Source: Nostoc sp. C052 | GTDB lineage: Bacteria; Cyanobacteriota; Cyanobacteriia; Cyanobacteriales; Nostocaceae | DNA: 64,000 nucleotides | Assembly: GCF_013393905.1 (NCBI RefSeq) | Contig: NZ_CP040272.1 | Coordinates: 6,519,501 to 6,583,500, forward strand | Reading direction: 5' to 3' | Part shown: piece after piece, positions 1 to 6,796 of the stretch | How positions within the stretch are numbered: position 1 is the stretch's first letter | Layout of the letters: the number at the start of each line of letters is the position of its first letter | Program-made: the position numbers and the translations under genes | Notes under the pieces: generated by a model | The model's input: the letters and a program-made list of their open reading frames with translations, nothing else | The model's database searches: none | What the model was told of the DNA's origin: nothing

Positions 1-1
1 T

Positions 2-220
2 GCTCAGGGGTTTGTCATCACCGGGCCAGACTTAATACATAATGGCAAATCTGCCCCAGGTTGGAATTTGGAACGTTCTCCTTTTTTGCTAGAAACCAAC
101 ATTCCAGGCATCTTCGCAGCTGGAGATGTCCGCTACGGCTCAATTAAGCGCGTGGCATCCGGTGTGGGAGAAGGTTCGATCGCCATTCAATTCGTTCACC
201 GCTACCTGAGTAATGTTTAG
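2..220 (+). CDS. C-terminal end of a thioredoxin-reductase-like FAD oxidoreductase (partial)
   Basis: The first 72 codons of the window are open in one frame and end at TAG 218-220; the start lies outside. The translated tail carries the second FAD contact typical of the thioredoxin reductase family (GIFAAGDVR, about codons 38-46) followed by the conserved SGVGEGSIAI helix. Members of this family pass electrons from NAD(P)H through FAD to a disulfide or another acceptor. In many Nostoc relatives such a gene, often fused to a cyclic-nucleotide-binding domain, stands just before a histidine kinase like the next gene; whether this one has that fusion cannot be seen. Family assignment is good, substrate unknown. 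Confidence 0.8.
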   Translation, partial: AQGFVITGPDLIHNGKSAPGWNLERSPFLLETNIPGIFAAGDVRYGSIKRVASGVGEGSIAIQFVHRYLSNV

Positions 221-306
221 CTAGAACGGGAAAAACTATATATTTGCAAACCTCTCCCCTGCCTCCCCTGCTCCCTGCCCCTCTATCCCCTCAAGGAGGT
301 TCATTG

Positions 307-1701
307 ATGTTATGTGTTGAAGAATTAATCAACTTAGACCCATTTCAACAACTTCCTAAAGAGCGGTTGCAGTGGGTTTGCGATCGCGCTCAAACAGTTG
401 AACTTTCGGCCGGAGCAGTGTTGTCCTATGAGGGAGACCCTGTATGTCGCTTATTTATCTTGGTTAAAGGTAAAATCAACATCACCCGCCGTAGTGAAGG
501 CGTGGAAATTCCCATCGGGCAACACGAAGCCCCATCTTTTTTTGGTGAAATTCCTGTACTCACGGATGAACCTGCACCTGTGACGATGAGGGCATTGACA
601 AATTGCCATATCTATGAAATGAAGGGAGATGACTTTCGTAAACTGCTGCATGAATGTCGTGATTTTGAGCGGATGGTCTTCCGAATTATGCAGCGTCGTG
701 TCCGGGGGCTAGAGTCTTTCATTCGTGGGCGGGAAAAGATGGCAGCTTTAGGGACACTTGCTGCCGGTTTAGCTCATGAACTCAACAACCCAGCCGCCGC
801 CCTGGTTCGGACTTTAGGAGAAATGCCCGCCGCCATCCTAGAGTTACAACGAATGAACTTAGTTTATGGGCAACGCAATGTTGACGAAGCCCATACTCAA
901 CATTGGTTGAGAGTACGGGATCAGGGCTATGATGCGATTTTGAATAATCGTGTAGATCCGGTGACACTAAGCGATCGCGAAGACATATTGCTGGAATGGT
1001 TAGAAGACTATGGTGTAAAACAAGCCTGGAAATTAGCAGAACCTTTAGCGGAAGGTGGTGTTGAGGTTGAAACCTTAGAGCAACTCATGGAACGTTGGCG
1101 CAACGACGACACAGAATTGCGAGAAATGGGATTGCACTGGTTAGCGCTTTCCTTTGAAGTCATGTCGATGATTAAACATGGTTTGCGAGGATCTGAGAGG
1201 ATTTCCGAACTTGTGCAAGCGATGAAGTCTTATTCTTACCTCGATCAAGGTATTCAGCAAGAAGTAGATATACATCAAGGCTTGGAAGATACCTTGCGAT
1301 TGTTTGCCCATAAACTCAAGAGTGGTGTGCAAGTGCAACGCAATTACGATCGGGGTCTTCCAAAAATTCTTGCCTATGGCAGTGAATTAAATCAAGTGTG
1401 GACAAACTTAATTGACAACGCCATTGATGCAATGGATGGTAAAGGATTGCTGGAAATTAAAACTTGGTATTGCGATCGCTATGCTCATATTGACATTATC
1501 GACTCTGGCTGTGGAATTCCACTGGAAATTAAAACGCGCATTTTTGAACCCTTCTTCACGACCAAATCAGTAGGGCATGGATCGGGATTGGGTTTAGAAA
1601 CTACTCGCCGGATTGTAGAAAATCGCCATCACGGTACACTCTCATTTGAATCGCAGCCAGGTAGAACTTGTTTCACCATCTGCTTACCTTTGACATCTTG
1701 A
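307..1701 (+). CDS. Sensor histidine kinase with N-terminal cyclic-nucleotide-binding domain
   Basis: 464 residues. An open frame begins at TTG 244, but ATG 307 follows a strong AAGGAGG site (293-299) and the 21 codons before it are pyrimidine-rich spacer, so 307 is chosen. Residues about 15-130 look like a CNB/CRP-type beta-barrel (FFGEIPVLTDEPAPVTMRAL). The dimerisation helix holds the phospho-acceptor His157 (GLAHELNNP). The ATPase domain shows the N box (NLIDNAIDAM), G1 (DSGCGIP), F box (FEPFFTTK) and G2 (GSGLGL). No transmembrane segment is visible, so it is probably cytoplasmic and responds to a nucleotide or a partner. It follows the oxidoreductase gene on the same strand after 86 bases, suggesting a redox link. 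No response regulator is adjacent. Confidence 0.9.
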   Translation: MLCVEELINLDPFQQLPKERLQWVCDRAQTVELSAGAVLSYEGDPVCRLFILVKGKINITRRSEGVEIPIGQHEAPSFFGEIPVLTDEPAPVTMRALTNCHIYEMKGDDFRKLLHECRDFERMVFRIMQRRVRGLESFIRGREKMAALGTLAAGLAHELNNPAAALVRTLGEMPAAILELQRMNLVYGQRNVDEAHTQHWLRVRDQGYDAILNNRVDPVTLSDREDILLEWLEDYGVKQAWKLAEPLAEGGVEVETLEQLMERWRNDDTELREMGLHWLALSFEVMSMIKHGLRGSERISELVQAMKSYSYLDQGIQQEVDIHQGLEDTLRLFAHKLKSGVQVQRNYDRGLPKILAYGSELNQVWTNLIDNAIDAMDGKGLLEIKTWYCDRYAHIDIIDSGCGIPLEIKTRIFEPFFTTKSVGHGSGLGLETTRRIVENRHHGTLSFESQPGRTCFTICLPLTS

Positions 1702-1703
1702 AG

Positions 1704-1753
1704 GAGAATTCAGAAGTCAGAATTTAGAAGTCAGAATTCAGGAGTCAGAATTG
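1704..1753. repeat. Short tandem CAGAAGT/CAGAATT-type repeats
   Basis: Directly after the kinase gene, near-identical short units (CAGAAGT, CAGAATT, CAGGAGT) follow one another. The reverse complement of the same motif occurs at 41847-41886. This resembles the short tandemly repeated sequences known from heterocystous cyanobacteria. No function is evident. Confidence 0.7.
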
Positions 1754-1754
1754 T

Positions 1755-1897
1755 CTCGTTCCCAGTCTCAGACTGGGAATGTCTATCTTTGAGGCTCCGC
1801 CTCTCCTGCTGGCGGCAGAGCAACTTTTGAGTTGCATTTCCAGCCTCCGGCTGGAAACGAGATTTGAAGATGGTCTTAGCTTAAGTTGACACCAATG
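1755..1897. repeat. Dispersed inverted-repeat element, truncated copy
   Basis: The core 1755-1861 (107 bases) starts with CTCGTTCCCAG and ends with CTGGAAACGAG, an imperfect terminal inverted repeat, and contains inner hairpins (CCCAGTCTCAGACTGGG). It matches 16695-16801 base for base in length and closely in sequence, and similarity continues to 1897. The fuller copy at 16635-16845 has outer 25-base inverted ends; here the left outer end is missing, replaced by the short tandem repeats. The rest of the gap to the next gene (1898-2055) is pyrimidine-rich and holds no gene that I can see. Confidence 0.75.
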
Positions 1898-2055
1898 GCA
1901 ATAACTCTCTTTCCTCCTCTGCCCCCTGCCCCCTCAACAGATAACTTTATTAACCAAACCGTATTAAGTTCTCCCCTAGTTCTCCCCGATCGCACTTTAA
2001 TCTTAAAAGTCTAGAAGATTTAAGGTTTTGGGTGCTTTCAGCAAGAAGGAGAACA

Positions 2056-3495
2056 ATGCAACTAAAACACAGCCACATCTTTCGCCAAGAAGCCCTAGAA
2101 CGCTTATCTTCACCAGAACAACTCGATCAAGCGATCAATGTGGTCAAGCCTCAAGCTTGGTTGACTTTATCTGCTATGAGTTTTGTGGTTGCTGTGGCTG
2201 GTGTTTGGAGTGTGTTTGGCAGAATTCCCCTGACTGTAACTGGACAAGGTATCTTGATCAAACCGCACCATGTTGTGGAATTTCAAGCACCCAGTTCAGG
2301 CCCATTATTAACTCTCAAGGTGAAGGCGGGAGATATTATTAAACAAGGTGATGTGCTAGGTATTATCGACCAATCAGCGCTAAAACAGCAACTACAGCAA
2401 GAGCAAACAAAGTTACAGCAATTGCAAACTCAGAATCAAGAAACAGACAGGTTACAAAAGCTGCTGATTGACCAACAAATCATCACCCTTGGACAGCAGA
2501 GAATGGATCTGGAAAATAATCTGCGCCGAGAGGAAGTTGCACCGAAGTTACGCGATCAAACACAAAGAGCGATCGCCCAAAAACGTCAGAGCATTAATTC
2601 CCGCAAACAACAAATTAATTATTTACTTAAAACCCTCAAAGGGCGAGTTGATAACCGTCGTCACCTTTTTGAGCAGCATGTCATCAGCCAAGATATGTTG
2701 GTGCAAGCTGAACAAGAATATTTTAATACTCAAAGCGAACTATCAGATATTGATGTGCAACTAAAGGATCTCGAAATCCAAGAAACCACAACGCAACGAG
2801 AATATCTGGAAAACCTGAATAAGATTGACGAAATTAAAACCAAAATTAAAGACCTGAATACTCAAAATACTAAATTACGCGAACAAGATTTAAAGCAATC
2901 AATTGACAAAACTAATCAAATTCGAGAAGTAAAACGGCGAATTGCCCAATTAGAATTACAACTATCTCAAGAAAGTAGAATCATTAGCAAATACAATGGT
3001 CATATTTTGGAAGTGAGTGTTGTGCCTGGTCAAATGATGAATCCTGGTACTCGCCTGGGGTCAATCGAAGCTGAAGAGGCAAATTCAAAACTTGTGAGCC
3101 TTGTCTACTTTGCTAATAAAGATGGTAAGCAAATCAAGCCAGGAATGGCTGTACAAGTGACTCCCAGCTTTGCCAAACGTGAGCGCGAAGGTGGTATTAT
3201 TGGTGCGATCGCAGATATTTCTGCATTTCCAGTAACTACACAAGATATTACAGCGATCGTTGGTAACAAAGAAATAGCCGCCAGTCTTGCAGGGAGAGGT
3301 GAAGGTCAGGTACAAGCTTTTGTCCAACTCCAAGAAAACCCGACATCAGTCAGTGGTTACAAATGGTCATCTTCTGATGGGCCAGCTTTAAAAATATCCT
3401 CTGGCACAATCACTTCTGTTCAAGTGAAAGTAGGAGAAAAAGCACCGATTTCTTATATTATTCCTATGCTGCGTTCTTGGACGGGGATTTATTAA
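2056..3495 (+). CDS. HlyD-family membrane fusion protein of an NHLP peptide export system
   Basis: 479 residues from ATG 2056, which has AAGGAG at 2046-2051; the open frame also runs up to GTG 2032 but without a better site. The N-terminus (ALERLSSPEQLDQAI) is the signature of the NHLM/NHLP bacteriocin-system secretion protein. A single membrane segment lies at about residues 40-62. A lipoyl-like half (GPLLTLKVKAGDIIKQGDVL) is followed by a long coiled-coil hairpin (about 115-310), then the second lipoyl half and a beta-barrel. Such proteins link an inner-membrane ABC exporter to the outer membrane. The two ABC genes at 3980 and 6797 are its expected partners; no TolC-like gene is present in the window. 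Confidence 0.88.
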   Translation: MQLKHSHIFRQEALERLSSPEQLDQAINVVKPQAWLTLSAMSFVVAVAGVWSVFGRIPLTVTGQGILIKPHHVVEFQAPSSGPLLTLKVKAGDIIKQGDVLGIIDQSALKQQLQQEQTKLQQLQTQNQETDRLQKLLIDQQIITLGQQRMDLENNLRREEVAPKLRDQTQRAIAQKRQSINSRKQQINYLLKTLKGRVDNRRHLFEQHVISQDMLVQAEQEYFNTQSELSDIDVQLKDLEIQETTTQREYLENLNKIDEIKTKIKDLNTQNTKLREQDLKQSIDKTNQIREVKRRIAQLELQLSQESRIISKYNGHILEVSVVPGQMMNPGTRLGSIEAEEANSKLVSLVYFANKDGKQIKPGMAVQVTPSFAKREREGGIIGAIADISAFPVTTQDITAIVGNKEIAASLAGRGEGQVQAFVQLQENPTSVSGYKWSSSDGPALKISSGTITSVQVKVGEKAPISYIIPMLRSWTGIY

Positions 3496-3554
3496 ATTGG
3501 GGATGAGAGAATAGAATGTCACTAGGATAAGGGGAAAGGGGAAGGGGGAATGGA

Positions 3555-3931
3555 ATGGAAAGGAAAAAAATTGAAACTTTTGAGGATTTAAGAGTATGGC
3601 AAAAAGGTATTGACTTAGTTAAGGAAATATACTTAATAACTAAGTATGGTGAACTCAATAGAGACTTTGGTTTAAGGATCAATTAAGACGTGCTAGCGTA
3701 TCAATACCTACAAATATTGCTGAAGGATTTGAACGATCTTCTCGCAAAGAATACTTAAACTTTCTAAATATCGCCAAAGGGTCTGCCGGGGAAGTTCGCA
3801 GTCTTTTAAGAGTAGCCTTAGAAGTGGGCTATTTAGACCAACCAATTTATACACAACTTCATAATCAAGCTATGGAGTTGAGCCGTATGCTATCTAATCA
3901 AATTCAATCCATAAATCACTCATTAAAATAA
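3555..3931 (+). pseudogene. Frameshifted four-helix-bundle (S23/IVP-like) protein gene
   Basis: From ATG 3555 the frame reads a typical four-helix-bundle start (FEDLRVWQKGIDLVKEIY) up to DFGLR, then stops at a TAA near 3682. One base later the family sequence resumes (DQLRRASVSIPTNIAEGFER, then SSRKEYLNFLNIAKGSAGEV) and runs to TAA 3929-3931. Adding one base near 3676-3678 (AGGATC for an expected AGGGATC) gives an uninterrupted protein of about 125 residues, the usual length for this family, first noticed as a protein encoded in 23S rRNA intervening sequences. It lies between two genes of the exporter. A recent inactivation or a sequencing error are both possible. Confidence 0.85.
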
Positions 3932-3979
3932 TAAAACCTTCCCCATTCCCCATTCCCCCTTCCCCCTTCCCCATGTCCC

Positions 3980-6211
3980 ATGACCAATTCCCAATTCCCA
4001 AGTCCCAAATTTAAACCCAATCGCGTCCGCACTTCTACACTTTTGCAAATGGAAGCGGTCGAATGTGGTGCGGCTGCTTTGGGAATAATTCTTAGCTATT
4101 ACGGGCGGATTGTGCCACTGGCTAAACTGCGTGAAGAATGCGGTGTCTCGCGGGATGGGAGTAAAGCTTTTAATATTCTCAAAGCTGCCAAAAATTATGG
4201 ACTCAATGCTAAAGGTTTAAAACTGTCTCTAGAACAGGTGACAACTACCCGCCTTCCCTACATTGTCTTTTGGAATTTTAACCATTTTCTTGTGGTAGAA
4301 GGATATAGCAAAAAACGCGTCTACCTCAATGATCCTGCCAATGGTCGGAGAACAGTGAGTTGGGAGGAATTCGATCGCGCATACACGGGTGTTGTGCTGG
4401 TGATGGAACCGGGCGCAGACTTTAAGAAGGGAGGCAAAAAAAATCACATTGTCTCAGCTTTAAGTAGTCGCTTGCAAAACTCACGAGTTACCATTTTATT
4501 TTGTCTGCTGGCTGGGTTATTGCTAACATTGCCTCGGTTAGCTGTACCAGCCTTTTCTCAGGTATTTATCGATGAGATTTTAGTCCAAGATAGACAAGAT
4601 TGGTTACGACCTCTGCTGTTAGGAATGCTGTTAACTACTTTATTACGGGCATTCCTTGCTAGACTGCGGCTTACCTGCCTGCGGCGATTGATGGTTAAGT
4701 TGTCAGTCAGCACATCAGGACTATTTCTCTGGCATATCCTGCGATTGCCCATCGGGTTTTACGACCAGCGCTTTGCTGGGGAAATTAGTAGCCGGATGAA
4801 ACTGAATGATCGGGTGGCAGAAGTACTTTCAGGGTCTTTAGCAACCACAATCATTGATGCAGTGATGATGGTCTTTTACCTGCTAATTATGATTCAGTAT
4901 GACCAATTATTGAGTGCGATCGCAGTTAGTTTTGCTGTAATCAACATTCTCGCTCTGTTCTTTTTGTCGCAAACTCGTGTAGATGCCAATATGCGCCTAG
5001 CTCAAGAATATGGCAAGGTGGGTGGAGTCACGGTTAGTGGCATCCAAACTATAGAAACTATCAAAGCTTCTGGACTGGAGTCAGATTTATTTGCTCGGTT
5101 TGCGGGTTATTACGCCAAAGCACTCAACGCCCAACAAGAATTAGGCTTGCAAACTCAAATTCTCACCACATTACCAACAATTTTGACAGCCTTAACCACT
5201 GCTTCTATTTTGCTAGTTGGTGGTTTACAGGTAATGAAGGGCAATCTCAGCATTGGGATGCTAGTTGCCTACCAAAGTTTAACACTGAGCTTCTTAGAGC
5301 CAGTCAATAGCCTCGTCAATTTTGGCAGTACACTCCAAACTTTAGAAGCTGACTTAAACCGCCTTGATGATGTATTGCAAAATCCCGTTGATTTGGAAGT
5401 GGAGGGGAGAGGGAGCAGGGGAGTAGGGGAGGTAGGGGAGGTAGGGGATGCAGGGGGAGAAATTACTTTCTCGTCTCTTTGGCAATTACAGGGCAATGTT
5501 GAGTTACGGAATGTTACTTTTGGCTATAGTCGTGTGGAATCTCCGTTGATTGAGAATTTGAGCTTGACTGTCAAGCCAGGGCAAAGAATAGCGCTTGTAG
5601 GGGGAAGTGGTTCTGGTAAATCTACAGTTGCTAAATTAATTTGCGGGCTTTATCAACCTTGGCAGGGGGAAATCTGCTTTGATGGTGTAGAGCGATCGCA
5701 AATCAAGCGTTCTGTTCTGGCTAACTCGTTGGCAATGGTTGAACAAGATATCTTTTTATTTGCCGGGACTGTGCGAGAAAACATTACTCTTTGGGATGCA
5801 ACAGTGCTAGAAGCTGATTTGGTGCAGGCTTGCCAGGATGCAGCTATTCATGATGCGATCGGATATCTACCGGGAAAATATGACTTCGATTTAATTGAAG
5901 GCGGTATGAATATTAGTGGTGGCCAACGCCAGCGCTTAGAAATTGCCCGCGCTTTAGTGAGAAATCCCACCGTGTTAGTACTTGATGAAGCAACCAGTGC
6001 CCTGGATGCAGAAACAGAGTTGATAATTAACCGTAACTTACAACAGCGTGGTTGTTCTTGTATTGTAGTAGCCCACCGTCTCAGCACAATTCGCGATTGC
6101 CATGAAATTATCGTGCTAGAGCAAGGTAAAATCGTGCAGCGTGGCACTCATGAAGAATTATGGCAGCAAGGCGGGACTTATCTTCACTTACTTCACGCAG
6201 CAGAAGCATAA
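3980..6211 (+). CDS. NHLP-family peptide export ABC transporter with C39 leader peptidase
   Basis: 743 residues. Domains: C39 peptidase (1-140) with Cys29 (VECGAAALG), His102 (NHFLVVEG) and Asp118 (LNDPANG), all intact; six-helix membrane domain (about 165-450); ATPase (about 505-743) with Walker A (GGSGSGKST), signature (ISGGQRQRLEIARAL), Walker B (VLVLDEATSALD) and H-loop (AHRLSTI). These transporters cut double-Gly-type leaders and export the peptide. The first codons are made of the spacer repeat (ATGACCAATTCCCAATTCCC), so the exact start is uncertain. The linker before the ATPase holds a G-rich insert (5398-5458; Gly-Val-Gly-Glu repeats) that looks like spacer DNA in frame. Partner genes are at 2056 and 6797. 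Confidence 0.9.
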   Translation: MTNSQFPSPKFKPNRVRTSTLLQMEAVECGAAALGIILSYYGRIVPLAKLREECGVSRDGSKAFNILKAAKNYGLNAKGLKLSLEQVTTTRLPYIVFWNFNHFLVVEGYSKKRVYLNDPANGRRTVSWEEFDRAYTGVVLVMEPGADFKKGGKKNHIVSALSSRLQNSRVTILFCLLAGLLLTLPRLAVPAFSQVFIDEILVQDRQDWLRPLLLGMLLTTLLRAFLARLRLTCLRRLMVKLSVSTSGLFLWHILRLPIGFYDQRFAGEISSRMKLNDRVAEVLSGSLATTIIDAVMMVFYLLIMIQYDQLLSAIAVSFAVINILALFFLSQTRVDANMRLAQEYGKVGGVTVSGIQTIETIKASGLESDLFARFAGYYAKALNAQQELGLQTQILTTLPTILTALTTASILLVGGLQVMKGNLSIGMLVAYQSLTLSFLEPVNSLVNFGSTLQTLEADLNRLDDVLQNPVDLEVEGRGSRGVGEVGEVGDAGGEITFSSLWQLQGNVELRNVTFGYSRVESPLIENLSLTVKPGQRIALVGGSGSGKSTVAKLICGLYQPWQGEICFDGVERSQIKRSVLANSLAMVEQDIFLFAGTVRENITLWDATVLEADLVQACQDAAIHDAIGYLPGKYDFDLIEGGMNISGGQRQRLEIARALVRNPTVLVLDEATSALDAETELIINRNLQQRGCSCIVVAHRLSTIRDCHEIIVLEQGKIVQRGTHEELWQQGGTYLHLLHAAEA

Positions 6212-6229
6212 TATCAAGTTTGAGAACAT

Positions 6230-6709
6230 TTATTGGAAGTATTCGTCCTCAAGTATAGACATAATTACTAACGAAGAATATTTATCTTTTTGCCTCAAAG
6301 CTTCTCGCAAAACTCCTTCCTCCTGAAAGCCGACCGATTGATAAACATGTCTAGCACGTTGATTGTGTTCAAAGACATCTAACCAACAACGATGAGCATT
6401 ATACTCTTCAAAAACCTTTTTGAGGATAATTCTTAACGCACGTTTGCCGTATCCTAGTCCTGGTTCAGCAACGATAATTCGAGTTAATTCAATACTCCTG
6501 TTTGGTGATTGTAACCCAGACAAAATAGCGTAGCCTTGCGTCTCTCCTGAACTATTTTCAATCATTAAATAATGTTTGTCAGCAGAGTGCAAGTTTCTGC
6601 TGTGTTCTTCTCGGCTCCAGCAGATGATAAGGTCTTTGAATTCATCTCTATTTTCTTGAGTGAAGATGAAGTCTATATCGTTTAGGTTAGCAGAACGTAA
6701 TTTTATCAT
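6230..6709 (-). CDS. GNAT-family N-acetyltransferase
   Basis: 159 residues from ATG 6709. A GTG at 6781 would lengthen it and nearly abut the divergent ABC gene, but family members normally begin at the MIKLRSAN-like strand, so the ATG is preferred. The acetyl-CoA loop is visible as EPGLGYGKRALR, followed by the C-terminal ARHVYQSVGFQEEG helix and strand typical of GNAT proteins. It resembles the RimJ/RimL-like group; the substrate cannot be told. It sits antisense between the two ABC genes of the exporter, ending 19 bases after the first one. It could modify an exported peptide or simply be an insertion. No promoter was identified. Confidence 0.82.
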   Translation of the reverse strand: MIKLRSANLNDIDFIFTQENRDEFKDLIICWSREEHSRNLHSADKHYLMIENSSGETQGYAILSGLQSPNRSIELTRIIVAEPGLGYGKRALRIILKKVFEEYNAHRCWLDVFEHNQRARHVYQSVGFQEEGVLREALRQKDKYSSLVIMSILEDEYFQ

Positions 6710-6796
6710 CAAAAAACTTTCTGTTACATTCAACCGGGATACAATAGTTTTTCTATCTTTTTTTTCACTCGTCGAACTCACATCGATTTACCTTCA

